Assembly (NCBI GenBank): GCA_032252755.1
Contig: JAVUPY010000079.1
Span: 1 to 50,477, forward strand
Direction: 5' to 3'
Origin: Terriglobia bacterium
GTDB taxonomy: Bacteria > Acidobacteriota > Terriglobia > Terriglobales > Acidobacteriaceae
DNA length: 50,477 nucleotides
Positions 14,718-23,186 of this stretch are shown here, in pieces. Below the pieces are notes generated by a model, which was given only the letters and a program-made list of their open reading frames with translations, had not been told where the DNA came from and did no database searches. The translations under genes were made by a program, and so were the position numbers. Positions within the stretch are counted from its first letter, which is position 1, and each line of letters begins with the position of its first letter.

Positions 14718-15773
14718 GTGAAGGCCATCAAGAAGGCCAGGAAATGTATCGATATCGTCATTTTTCGATTCGATCACGACGCCATCGAACGCGCGCTCGT
14801 CGATGCCGTCGAGCGCGGAGTCGCCGTCCGCGCCTTAATCGCGTTCACGAATCGTGGCGGCGAAAAGAACCTGCGCAAACTCGAAACTCACTTCCTCGCC
14901 AAGGGCATTACGGTTGCGCGTACCGCCGGCGATCTCATCCGCTATCACGGCAAGATGATGATTGTCGATCGCCACGACCTCTACCTGCTGGCGTTTAACT
15001 TCACCCATCTCGATATCGACCACAGTCGCAGCTTCGGCCTCGTCACGCGCAACCGTAAACTCGTCCAGCAGGCCATTAATCTCTTCGAAGCCGACTCTCA
15101 ACGCCAGTCTTACGAGGCCGGCAGCCCGAAATTCCTGGTCAGCCCCTTGAACGCCCGCAAGGAACTCGCGGCATTCATCAAAGGCGCAAAGAAGCAGTTG
15201 CTCATTTACGACCCTAAAATCGGCGACCGCTCCATGATCGGGCTTTTGCGGCAGCGCCTCGAAGCCGGAGTCGAGGTTTGCGTCATCGGAAGCTCAAGCG
15301 CACGCGGCATCAACGTTCGCCAGTTGGGACGCATGCGCCTGCACGCGCGCGTCATCATCCGCGACCGCAAGGACGCTTTTCTCGGCAGCCAAAGCCTGCG
15401 CACCCAGGAACTCGATGCCCGCCGTGAAATCGGACTCATCTTCCGCGACGCCAAGATTGTCAAAACCCTGCGCCGCGAATTTCGTGAAGACTGGAAAGCC
15501 TCTGAAGGGCTCGAATCGCAAGAACAGGAAGCCAGGAAACTCCCGGTCGAGAAAGCTGCCAAGAAGGTTGCGAAAGCAGTCGCGGAAAACCTCGCCGTGG
15601 ATCCGGTCGTGAAAAAAGTTGTAAAAGCGATTAAAAAGAACGGAGCCGGTCGAGTGCCGGCGAAGCAGATCGAAACCAAGGTAAAGGCCGCGGTCAGAGA
15701 TGTCGTGGGCAAAAAAGTAGAGGAAGCGACTGCAGAAACCGTCCGCGAACTCGCGGATGAAGTCGCGAGCTAA
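14718..15773 (+). CDS. Phospholipase D family protein with Lys/Ala-rich tail
   Basis: 351 residues from GTG 14718. Two HKD-like motifs: HGKMMIVD (full HxKx4D) in the first half and HARVIIRD (Lys replaced by Arg) in the second, each with the usual following strand. The family includes cardiolipin synthases, phosphatidyltransferases and nucleases; which applies is not clear. The last ~90 residues form a Lys/Ala/Val-rich helical tail (EKAAKKVAKAVAENLAV, KKVVKAIKKNGAG) like histone-H1/KU tails, so nucleic-acid or membrane surface binding is possible. The same frame upstream of GTG (14676-14717) encodes LRLFIQPGDGVDPLV, which looks like domain sequence and follows GAGGAG at 14664, so the true start may be a non-standard codon such as CTG 14676. 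Confidence 0.8.
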   Translation: MKAIKKARKCIDIVIFRFDHDAIERALVDAVERGVAVRALIAFTNRGGEKNLRKLETHFLAKGITVARTAGDLIRYHGKMMIVDRHDLYLLAFNFTHLDIDHSRSFGLVTRNRKLVQQAINLFEADSQRQSYEAGSPKFLVSPLNARKELAAFIKGAKKQLLIYDPKIGDRSMIGLLRQRLEAGVEVCVIGSSSARGINVRQLGRMRLHARVIIRDRKDAFLGSQSLRTQELDARREIGLIFRDAKIVKTLRREFREDWKASEGLESQEQEARKLPVEKAAKKVAKAVAENLAVDPVVKKVVKAIKKNGAGRVPAKQIETKVKAAVRDVVGKKVEEATAETVRELADEVAS

Positions 15774-15777
15774 CCCC

Positions 15778-17742
15778 TCATCCCTTCGGTATCCCAACCC
15801 GCCGGGCCAAATCTTCAAATCGTGGATCTCCCTGCATTCCCGCGAAGGCGGGATGCACGCGCAGGAAAAGAAGTGCGCCATCGTGCATCGCGTACGCTTT
15901 CTCCAGCGACTCCATGGCTTTATCGGCGTCTCCGAGCCGTGCATAATACAACGCTCGAGGTATCTCCTTGAGGGGGTCCGGATTACCTGCGATGCGCTCT
16001 ACCATAACCTGGTACAGTCCTCGCATTCCCGACTTCGAAAAAGCCGCACGTAGCTGAGACAATTCTTCCGCTGTCGCATTCCTTCGTTTCATCTCTTGTT
16101 CTATGAAGTCCAGCGCCTCCGCCCCTCTGCCCGTATACATCAAAAGGCCCGTCTTCACGTTCAGCGCATATTCAAAATTGCTATCCAGTTCCAGGACTTT
16201 TTGTACCTGCGCGAACGCCGCGTCGTAGTTTCTGGCGTCCGCGTAGAGTTCGCCTGCCAGCGTAACCAGCGGCAGCCTCAGCGGATCCAACTCCAGGGCG
16301 CGTCGGATATGAGGCGCAGCTTGCTGGTGGCGCCCTGAGCAAGTCAGGAACAACGCGTAGTAAAGATGTGCCGAAGTGGAGTTAGCATCCAGTTCCAGGG
16401 CCTTCTGAAATTCCGATTCCGCTCCCTTCCAATCCCAGTCGTGGTACAGCTTGGCAATTCCCAGCAGACTGTGTGCACCTGCAAGATTGTTGTCCAACTG
16501 GGTCGCGATCGTAGCCTCAGCCTTCGACTTGGCGAGGTTCTCCATCGGGGGAACTCCGGCAACGAACCGCAGCGGCTGACCCAACACAAAGTAAGCGTCT
16601 GCCAGCCCCACGTGTGCTTGCGCATATTGAGGATCCAACTCAACTGCCCGTTTGAAGTGCTCGATGGCGCCCTCCACTCCTTCCTTGTCGAATTTCCCCA
16701 TCAGGTATATTCCGCGCAGGTACTCGTCGCGGGCTGCCGGATTCGCCTCCCGTGGACTTGCAAGCTTCGCCTTCTGTTGTGGAGTCAGCCGTAAATCAAT
16801 CTGGTTGGCAATGGAAGCTGCAATGTCGCTCTGCAACAGGAGGATGTCTTTCCCGTCCTGCACATAGGTTTGGCCCCACAACTGCCGCTGCGATTTCACG
16901 TCCACCAGGTTCGCCGTCACGCGCACCTTGTTGCCATCTCGTCGAAGGCTGCCGTCAAGGATGTAGTCGGCATTCAATTCTCGCCCAATTTCGTCAATCC
17001 GTTTAGACGAGTTCTTGTAGCTCATCGCCGAAGTACGGGCGATTACTCCCAGCTGTTGTGGTTGCAGGTTTCCGATCTGCTGGATCAACTCCTCAGTCAT
17101 TCCGTCGCTGAGATACTCTTCCTGCGGGTCGCCGCTGGCGTTCTTAAACGGCAACACGGCAATCGTGGTGTTTTTTGCCGTGGGAACTCTCACAAATGTG
17201 TGAAACACGGCTGCCCCTGCCAGTACGGCCATTACCGCCGTTGTTGAAAACACAAACAGCTTCCTCTTCCAGGCAGGTGGTTCTTTCTCCGGAGAGGGCT
17301 GTGGCTTCTCGGGAAGTTCAGGCTCTGGCTTCGGTTGCTCGATCTCAAACAGCGCCCGCTCATATCCAACCTGGAATTCCGACCAGTTAGGCAGCACCGC
17401 AGCGTTCAACCGGTATCCATTCTTCGGCACCGTCTGGATGAACGCTTTGTTCTTCTCACCGAAGCCCTGGCGTATTTGCCAGATGGCATTTGTAAGAACC
17501 TGCTCGGAGACGAACGTGTCGGGCCACACCGATTTCAGTAACGTGTCTTTACTGAGGACTTCGCCTTGGTGCTCGGCCAGGAACACGAGCACCTGCATCG
17601 CCTTCGGTTCGAGGTGGCTTATTGTTGAACCACAGACAATAAGGTTAAGGCTGGGCTGAATCAGCCAATCCTCGATCAGAAAGTCCGACTGCGACAGCGG
17701 TTTGGGTGTAATTCCCGAAAATCCGTTTTGCATCGCGTCCAT
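15778..17742 (-). CDS. CadC-like winged-helix regulator with TPR repeats
   Basis: About 654 residues. Residues ~20-115 are an OmpR/PhoB-type winged-helix DNA-binding domain (LEPKAMQVLVFLAEHQGEVLS, then TVPKNGYRL). A proline-rich linker leads to one transmembrane helix (~161-183). Outside follow a TolB-N/FlgO-like module (IAVLPFKNASGDPQEEYLSD, then DYILDGSLRR) and several TPR units (AIEHFKRAVELDPQYAQAHV, ESEFQKALELDANSTSAHL). This is the one-component, membrane-bound regulator layout common in Acidobacteriota; a signal sensed outside is passed directly to DNA. Targets are unknown. ATG 17742 is preferred over the TTG at 17754; no strong ribosome binding site is visible. Confidence 0.88.
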   Translation of the reverse strand: MDAMQNGFSGITPKPLSQSDFLIEDWLIQPSLNLIVCGSTISHLEPKAMQVLVFLAEHQGEVLSKDTLLKSVWPDTFVSEQVLTNAIWQIRQGFGEKNKAFIQTVPKNGYRLNAAVLPNWSEFQVGYERALFEIEQPKPEPELPEKPQPSPEKEPPAWKRKLFVFSTTAVMAVLAGAAVFHTFVRVPTAKNTTIAVLPFKNASGDPQEEYLSDGMTEELIQQIGNLQPQQLGVIARTSAMSYKNSSKRIDEIGRELNADYILDGSLRRDGNKVRVTANLVDVKSQRQLWGQTYVQDGKDILLLQSDIAASIANQIDLRLTPQQKAKLASPREANPAARDEYLRGIYLMGKFDKEGVEGAIEHFKRAVELDPQYAQAHVGLADAYFVLGQPLRFVAGVPPMENLAKSKAEATIATQLDNNLAGAHSLLGIAKLYHDWDWKGAESEFQKALELDANSTSAHLYYALFLTCSGRHQQAAPHIRRALELDPLRLPLVTLAGELYADARNYDAAFAQVQKVLELDSNFEYALNVKTGLLMYTGRGAEALDFIEQEMKRRNATAEELSQLRAAFSKSGMRGLYQVMVERIAGNPDPLKEIPRALYYARLGDADKAMESLEKAYAMHDGALLFLRVHPAFAGMQGDPRFEDLARRVGIPKG

Positions 17743-18033
17743 CCCAGACTTCAACCGCGCCGAATTATCTACCTACTGATACGAATTCCTCTGTGATTTC
17801 GACGTTAGAAAGTCAGGGCTGTAAGCAGTTAACCAGATCCCATCCTGATGACTTCCTGAGAAATCCCGCTAAGACTCTGAAAACAAATGGCTATCGTTGT
17901 CCAGGCGTACCCGCACGAACTTAGGAATTCTCGATTACTCCGTGAGGACTTTTGTCGCTGGCTTGGGCTATCTCTTCTCGCGTAACGAAGGAGTCCCGGA
18001 GCAGGTAGCCGGGCCACTCTCGAGGAGGTTGTT

Positions 18034-18456
18034 ATGAAACGCTTGGCTTTGATTGCGGTTGCAATCGCGGTTATGTTGCTTGCTGCTCCGAGTCTCTATG
18101 CGCAGGCGGGCACCTTTATCACTGCAAATGTTCCCTTTGATTTCTTCGTTGGGAACGACCGTATGCCCGCTGGAGAATACCGGATCGCCTACTACGGAAA
18201 CAGCGACAGACTCGTGATCCAGAATCGCACTAGTGGCGACGTCATCACGATTCTCAGCTATCCGGAAGACCGCGATGTCCGCGGCGCGAACCCCCGCCTG
18301 ATCTTCCACTCCTATTACGGCAAGTCGTTCTTCCTGGTTCGAGTTGCAATGCCGGGAAGCATGATTCAGGAATTGCCGCAGATACACACGGAGCGTGAAC
18401 TCTCCGCCAAGGCTCTGCCTGAGGAAGTAACTCTCGTGGCACGTGTCTATCGGTAG
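18034..18456 (+). CDS. Small secreted protein, acidobacterial family
   Basis: 140 residues with signal peptide (MKRLALIAVAIAVMLLAAPS, LYAQ). The mature part opens with FITANVPFDFFVGNDRMPAGEYR, a pattern seen repeatedly in Acidobacteriota secreted proteins and predicted to be an all-beta domain; function unknown. GAGGAGG seven bases before ATG 18034 supports the start. A strong terminator follows, so it is monocistronic. Confidence 0.8.
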   Translation: MKRLALIAVAIAVMLLAAPSLYAQAGTFITANVPFDFFVGNDRMPAGEYRIAYYGNSDRLVIQNRTSGDVITILSYPEDRDVRGANPRLIFHSYYGKSFFLVRVAMPGSMIQELPQIHTERELSAKALPEEVTLVARVYR

Positions 18457-18473
18457 TCGAAAACCAACCCCGA

Positions 18474-18504
18474 GCCCGGCCGCCTGGCCGGGCCTTTGTT
18501 TTTT
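18474..18504 (+). terminator. Rho-independent terminator
   Basis: 8-bp GC-only stem (18474-18481 with 18486-18493), 4-nt loop, followed by CTTTGTTTTTT. Strong terminator for the small secreted protein gene. Confidence 0.9.
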
Positions 18505-18797
18505 CCGCAGCCTCGCCCTTCTTTTCTGTTCAACCATGAAATCGGGGTGTAATATTCACGAACCCCAATTTCTTCATATTCTTTTCTGTGGGGCGTTCCC
18601 CAAGGTCCCCATAGTTCTATCCATTACCAGAACAACAGGGTGTCTTTCTGTCCTCGCATTCTTTGGAGATGTACCTGACAATTCGGACTACTCCGTAGTC
18701 ACCTGAACGAGCTGCCGCGCCCTCAGTTTCGGCACGACGCTCTCTATCTCGCAGTCAGTGAAAGTACCGGGTACGAAGTTCCAACAGGAGAGAAGAA
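18505..18797. other. Intergenic region with short palindrome
   Basis: No gene. Contains a perfect inverted repeat GACTAC-TCC-GTAGTC (18686-18700), a possible operator for the next gene about 95 bases downstream. No clear -35/-10 pair recognised. Confidence 0.4.
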
Positions 18798-19580
18798 ATG
18801 AAGAAATGTGTGGGGAAGGTTTTCTCCGTCGTCTGCGTCGTCGCCACGTTCGCCATTTTGGCAATGCCAGCTGCCGCGCAGACATCGCAAGTCAAAGAAA
18901 AACCGCCGATGTATTCCTACGTCGCGAACTGGGTCATTCCGCGTGCACAGTGGGGAGACATGGCCAAGAACAATGCCGCCGACCTCCCAATACTTCAGAA
19001 GGCCCTCGCCAGCGGGACGATCGTTGGCTTCGGCGACGACGAAACGCTCATTCACACGCCTGACGGTTCCACTCACGACAGTTGGTGGTCTGCAATGTCG
19101 ATGGCAGGAGTACTCAATGTTCTGGAGCAGTTCTACACTACTGGAGCAGCCACCAATGCTGTGCTGGCCAGTTCCACAAAGCACTGGGACAACCTCTGGG
19201 TAAGCCGTTACTACAACTGGCACTCCGGATCATTCAAGGGCGGATATACCAAAGTCTCGTTTTATAAGCTAAAGAAAGATGCTCCGGATAATGCCGTTGA
19301 CACGCTCAGCAAGAATCTCATAGCGCCTTTGCTTGAGAAATTGCTCGCAGACGGCACCATTCACGAATACGAAATCGACACCCAGGCGATCCATACCAGT
19401 TCACCGGATGGGTTCTCGATCGTCTACATTGCCGCCACTGCCGAGGGTCTCGACAAGGTTGACGCGGCAATTCACGCAGCGGTACAGGCGCAGGCTCTGT
19501 CCGGGCCTGCATTTGGCTCGATGACAGAGTACTCCGCTCATCGCGACGAACTTCTACGGACCAACGCGACCTACAAATAG
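18798..19580 (+). CDS. Secreted hypothetical protein
   Basis: 260 residues with signal peptide (MKKCVGKVFSVVCVVATFAI, ending AMPAAAQ). Not recognised as a named domain. The mature part shows two related halves: YVANWVIPRAQWGDMAKNNA with LASGTIVGFGDDETLIHTPDG, and VSFYKLKKDAPDNAV with LADGTIHEYEIDTQAIHTSSPDG. This suggests a duplicated ferredoxin-like or dimeric alpha/beta-barrel-like unit. AGGAGAGAAGAA precedes ATG 18798. It is monocistronic, with a terminator after it. Confidence 0.7.
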   Translation: MKKCVGKVFSVVCVVATFAILAMPAAAQTSQVKEKPPMYSYVANWVIPRAQWGDMAKNNAADLPILQKALASGTIVGFGDDETLIHTPDGSTHDSWWSAMSMAGVLNVLEQFYTTGAATNAVLASSTKHWDNLWVSRYYNWHSGSFKGGYTKVSFYKLKKDAPDNAVDTLSKNLIAPLLEKLLADGTIHEYEIDTQAIHTSSPDGFSIVYIAATAEGLDKVDAAIHAAVQAQALSGPAFGSMTEYSAHRDELLRTNATYK

Positions 19581-19598
19581 AACTCGAGCTTCCGCTTC

Positions 19599-19626
19599 GC
19601 GAGCGGCGCCATTCCGCGCCGCTCGC
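19599..19626 (+). terminator. Terminator hairpin after secreted protein gene
   Basis: Perfect 11-bp stem (19599-19609 with 19616-19626), 6-nt loop. The trailing sequence has only a short T run, so termination may be partly structural. Confidence 0.65.
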
Positions 19627-19696
19627 GCTAGTTTCATCCGTCATTTTGCAGTGTGTCAGAACGCACACACTCCTGTGATTCTCCTGTCGCGCAACA

Positions 19697-19725
19697 TTGA
19701 CCTGCCCGTACTGACCATTTAGCAT
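19697..19725 (+). promoter_or_regulatory. Sigma-70-type promoter of acpP-fabF
   Basis: -35 TTGACC and -10 TAGCAT with a 17-bp spacer, about 140 bases upstream of acpP. This gives a long leader carrying a perfect GAGAGAC-CT-GTCTCTC palindrome (19782-19797) and a CGTTTT-CGC-AAAACG hairpin (19833-19847) just before the ribosome binding site. Confidence 0.65.
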
Positions 19726-19864
19726 GATGCGGGCTTAGAGCAGCAGTCACGCGGTCTTGAACCGAGCTGCGCAAGCGCAAGGAGAGACCTGTCTCTCTTG
19801 CAACTGCTGTAATTCATCACGTAAGACTAATTCGTTTTCGCAAAACGTAAGGAGAGTTAGATCG

Positions 19865-20107
19865 ATGGCTTCTGTAGAAGATAAAGTAAAGCAGATTATC
19901 GTTGAGCAACTCGGTGTGGACGAGGGCGAAGTCACGCCCAACGCATCGTTCGTGGACGATCTTGGCGCGGATTCGCTCGACACCGTGGAACTGGTGATGG
20001 CGTTCGAAGAGGCCTTCGACATCGAAATCCCCGATGAGGATGCCGAGAAGATCCGTACCGTCAAAGATGCGGTTGACTACATCGACAAGCACGCGAAGGG
20101 TAAGTAA
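19865..20107 (+). CDS. acpP: Acyl carrier protein
   Basis: 80 residues. Carries growing acyl chains in type II fatty-acid synthesis as thioesters of 4'-phosphopantetheine, attached to Ser37 in the [10 protein letters not shown] motif. Highly acidic helices II and III ([19 protein letters not shown]) are the partner-binding surface. ATG 19865 has GGAGAG eight bases upstream. It is followed after 3 bases by fabF, the usual acpP-fabF pair, so the two are co-transcribed from the promoter at 19697. Confidence 0.97.
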   Translation: MASVEDKVKQIIVEQLGVDEGEVTPNASFVDDLGADSLDTVELVMAFEEAFDIEIPDEDAEKIRTVKDAVDYIDKHAKGK

Positions 20108-20110
20108 ATA

Positions 20111-21349
20111 GTGGCGCGTCGGGTGGTCATTACCGGGATCGGGCTGATCTGCGGTGTCGGGAATACGGTTCCAGAGGTCTGGTCGGGCCTGCTGGCCGGT
20201 AAGAGCGGCATCGCCAGGATCACGCATTTTGACGCCTCCGCATTCGCTTGCCAGATAGCGGCGGAGGTCAAGAATTTCGATCCTCTCAACTTCGTCGAAA
20301 AGAAAGAACTGAAAAAAATGGGGCGCTTCATCCATCTTGCCCTGGCAGCGACGGATGAAGCCATGAAGATGTCCGGCCTGCAGGTGACGCCCGAAATCGC
20401 AACTCGCGTCGGCGTTCACATCGGATCCGGCATCGGCGGATTCGACGTCATCGAGCGCGAGCACTGCGCGTTGCTCGAAGGCGGCCCCCGCAAGATCTCC
20501 CCATTCTTCATTCCTGCAACCATCATCAATCTTGCCGCCGGCCACGTCAGCATTCGTTACGGCGCCAAGGGGCCCAATGAAGCCACTGCAACCGCATGCA
20601 CGACCAGCGCGCATTCCATCGGAGACGCTTTCAAGATCATTCAGCGCAACGATGCGGATGTCATGATCGCTGGCGGCACCGAAGGAGCGATCACGCCGAT
20701 GGGGGTGGGCGGTTTCGCCGCCATGCGCGCGCTTTCCACGCGCAACGACGATCCAGAGCATGCCAGCCGTCCATGGGATAAGGATCGCGACGGCTTCATC
20801 GTTGGCGAAGGCTCGGGCATTCTGATCCTGGAAGAACTCGAGTTCGCCCGTCGCCGCGGCGCCAAAATCCTCGCCGAGATCGTCGGGTACGGCATGAGCG
20901 CGGATGCCTATCACATCACCGTGCCATCGGAAGACGGCGACGGCGGTTTCCGTGTCATGACCAATGCCATCAACGACGCCGGCATCAAGCCAAGCGACGT
21001 CGGCTACGTCAACGCGCACGGCACCTCGACCCCGGTCGGAGATGTGCTTGAGGCAAGGGCAATCCGCCGCTGCTTTGGCGACTACAAGGTGCCCGTCAGT
21101 TCGACCAAGTCGATGACCGGACACCTGCTTGGCGGCGCCGGCGGACTGGAAGGTGGCATCACGGTTCTGGCGCTGTTGAACCAAACCCTGCCGCCAACCG
21201 TCAATCTCGAGAGCCAGGACCCCGATACCGAGGGAATGGATTTCGTGCCCAACCACCCGCGCAAAGCGGAATTCGAGTACGCACTCTCGAATTCCTTCGG
21301 CTTCGGCGGGACCAACGGCTCGCTCCTGTTCCGCCGGTGGTCCGAGTGA
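20111..21349 (+). CDS. fabF: 3-oxoacyl-ACP synthase II (KAS II)
   Basis: 412 residues. Condenses malonyl-ACP with acyl-ACP in fatty-acid elongation. The catalytic triad is complete: Cys163 (TACTTSAHSIG), His303 (NAHGTSTP) and His338 (KSMTGHLLGGAGG), and the C-terminal SNSFGFGGTN is present. The start is GTG 20111, 3 bases after the acpP stop; the downstream strand ARRVVITGIG aligns with the family N-terminus. The nucleophile-elbow sequence TACTTSAHS differs slightly from the usual TACATGAHS. A terminator follows. Confidence 0.96.
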   Translation: MARRVVITGIGLICGVGNTVPEVWSGLLAGKSGIARITHFDASAFACQIAAEVKNFDPLNFVEKKELKKMGRFIHLALAATDEAMKMSGLQVTPEIATRVGVHIGSGIGGFDVIEREHCALLEGGPRKISPFFIPATIINLAAGHVSIRYGAKGPNEATATACTTSAHSIGDAFKIIQRNDADVMIAGGTEGAITPMGVGGFAAMRALSTRNDDPEHASRPWDKDRDGFIVGEGSGILILEELEFARRRGAKILAEIVGYGMSADAYHITVPSEDGDGGFRVMTNAINDAGIKPSDVGYVNAHGTSTPVGDVLEARAIRRCFGDYKVPVSSTKSMTGHLLGGAGGLEGGITVLALLNQTLPPTVNLESQDPDTEGMDFVPNHPRKAEFEYALSNSFGFGGTNGSLLFRRWSE

Positions 21350-21387
21350 GCTCGTAGCCCCGGGCGCTGCCCGGCAACTTATATCGA

Positions 21388-21420
21388 AAGCACGGCTGCG
21401 GCCGTGCTTCCTTTTTATTT
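21388..21420 (+). terminator. Rho-independent terminator after fabF
   Basis: Perfect 9-bp stem (21388-21396 with 21401-21409), TGCG loop, then CCTTTTTATTT. Closes the acpP-fabF unit. Confidence 0.9.
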
Positions 21421-21502
21421 ACAATTTGAGTCCCAGATGTACTTTGTATCGTATCCCCAATGGGGCTACGATACAGACGCAGCTTCTTGCAGCAATCCTT
21501 CT

Positions 21503-22213
21503 ATGGCTCCTGTTCCAGCCCCGCAAAAATCGGGTGGTCCTAAGGCGTACGCCTACGTCGCCCTCATCGGTCTGGGCGACGCGGCCGCCAAACTGATCGG
21601 CGATTGTTTTAAGCAGTTCGGAATCGAAACGAACGCGTTCAGTCCGGAAGACGCGCCGGTCCGCTTCAAGCGTGAAAAGTATGAGGCCTGCGTGCTATCG
21701 CTGCGGGCTCCGAACGTGGGCCAGTTGCTTGGCGATATTCGGAGCAGCACCAACACGCAGCGCATGGTGGTTTACGGAATTTGCGGAACGATGCAGGAAG
21801 CATTGCAATTCTCGCAGTACGGCGTGAACGCCACCTTCAATGATCCTCTCGATCGCCAGAACCTGCTTCGCGTCATTCGCGCCACGCACCTGCTCGTTCT
21901 GCACGAACTGCGTCGCTACGTTCGCATCCCCATCGTCACCGAGGTCCGGGTACGCTCCAATGGCACCATCCATCGCGCCACAATGATCGAAGTGAGTGGC
22001 GGCGGACTCTCCATGCACAGTCACGCGGGATTCGATTTCGGCGAGAACGTTGAAGTCCTGTTCGCTTTGCCCAATGCAAAAGAAGTCTCCATTCGCGGCA
22101 CCATCGTCTGGATCCGCCCCGATTCCGGCGCAACCGGCGTTCGCTATGAATTACAGGACCCCGGCCGCGAAATCGTGAAGTCCTGGATCGACGACTACCT
22201 GGACATTGAATGA
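21503..22213 (+). CDS. PilZ domain protein with receiver-like N-terminus
   Basis: About 236 residues. Residues ~15-130 form alternating strands and helices like a degenerate receiver (AYVALIGLGDAAAKLIGDCF, EACVLSLRAP, RMVVYGICG) without phosphorylation residues. Residues ~137-235 are a PilZ domain with the c-di-GMP-binding RRYVR (137-141) and a second-loop EVSGGGLS (163-170, canonical D/NxSxxG with Glu for Asp). It probably acts as a cytoplasmic c-di-GMP effector. The start is uncertain: ATG 21503 gives a natural N-terminus, ATG 21437 is also in frame, and an earlier frame start overlaps the fabF terminator. It lies 25 bases before the NatA-like gene and may be co-transcribed with it. Confidence 0.78.
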   Translation: MAPVPAPQKSGGPKAYAYVALIGLGDAAAKLIGDCFKQFGIETNAFSPEDAPVRFKREKYEACVLSLRAPNVGQLLGDIRSSTNTQRMVVYGICGTMQEALQFSQYGVNATFNDPLDRQNLLRVIRATHLLVLHELRRYVRIPIVTEVRVRSNGTIHRATMIEVSGGGLSMHSHAGFDFGENVEVLFALPNAKEVSIRGTIVWIRPDSGATGVRYELQDPGREIVKSWIDDYLDIE

Positions 22214-22238
22214 CGAACGTTTCCTCAGGCACTTTCTT

Positions 22239-23186
22239 ATGACTAATACCCTGGAACTGCACGGCATCACCAAGCGCTATGACAGCTTCACTGCCGTCGA
22301 CTCGCTTAGTTTCTCCATCCCGCAAGGGTGCGTCTACGGCCTGTTAGGTCCCAACGGCGCCGGGAAGACAACCACCATCCGCATGATGATCGGTATCACC
22401 TTGCCCGACAGCGGCGAGGTCTGGATGTTTGGCGAACGCTTCAGGACGGCGCATCTCGACCGCGTCGGCTATCTTCCCGAAGAGCGCGGCCTCTACAAGC
22501 GGATGAAAATCAGCGAACTGCTCAGTTTCTTCGCGCAACTGAAGGGCATTTCGCGAGTCGAGGCCGACAAGCGTGCCGCCCGATGGCTCGAGCGCCTCGA
22601 TCTGCAGCAGTGGGCAAAAGCGAAGGCCGAGGAACTCTCCAAGGGAATGCAGCAGAAAGTTCAATTCATCGCCTCGGTCCTGCACGACCCCGAGTTCGTC
22701 ATCATGGACGAATTCTCCTCCGGCCTCGATCCCGCAAATGCGCGCGACCTCGAAAACATCCTGCTGGAGCTCCGCAAGGCCGGAAAGACCATCCTCTTCT
22801 CGACCCACCGCATGGACCAGGTCGAGAAACTCTGCGACGAGATCACGCTCGTGAATCACGGCCGCGCCGTTCTCCAGGGCGAACTCCGTGCCGTCAAGGC
22901 AAGCTACGGCAAGTCCTCTGTCGAGATCGAGTATGACGGCGATACCTCCTTCCTCGAACGCAAGGACCTCGTGCAGTCGTTCCACAACTCAGGCAACCGA
23001 ATCGAGTTGAAGCTGGCTCCTGGCGCCGATTCCCAATCCTTGCTCCGCCTCGCCGCGGATAAGGCACGCATCAGCAAGTTCGAACTCGTTGAGCCCTCAC
23101 TGGAGGAAATTTTCATTGACGTGGTGAGCGCCGGGAAAAATGGCGGTGCTGCATTAAACGGAGCCGCGGGGGTGACCAATGCGTAA
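22239..23186 (+). CDS. ABC transporter ATP-binding protein, NatA-like
   Basis: 315 residues; energises the adjacent ABC-2 permease at the inner membrane. Walker A GPNGAGKT (37-44), signature LSKGMQQK (133-140), Walker B FVIMDE (153-158) and switch His190 (STHRM) are all present. The last ~95 residues are the C-terminal extension typical of the NatA / DUF4162 group (VEIEYDGDTSFLERK). ATG 22239 starts with MTNTLELHGITKRYD, as in the family; an upstream ATG at 22206 would overlap the PilZ gene. The stop overlaps the permease start by 8 bases, so the two are translationally coupled. Confidence 0.92.
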   Translation: MTNTLELHGITKRYDSFTAVDSLSFSIPQGCVYGLLGPNGAGKTTTIRMMIGITLPDSGEVWMFGERFRTAHLDRVGYLPEERGLYKRMKISELLSFFAQLKGISRVEADKRAARWLERLDLQQWAKAKAEELSKGMQQKVQFIASVLHDPEFVIMDEFSSGLDPANARDLENILLELRKAGKTILFSTHRMDQVEKLCDEITLVNHGRAVLQGELRAVKASYGKSSVEIEYDGDTSFLERKDLVQSFHNSGNRIELKLAPGADSQSLLRLAADKARISKFELVEPSLEEIFIDVVSAGKNGGAALNGAAGVTNA

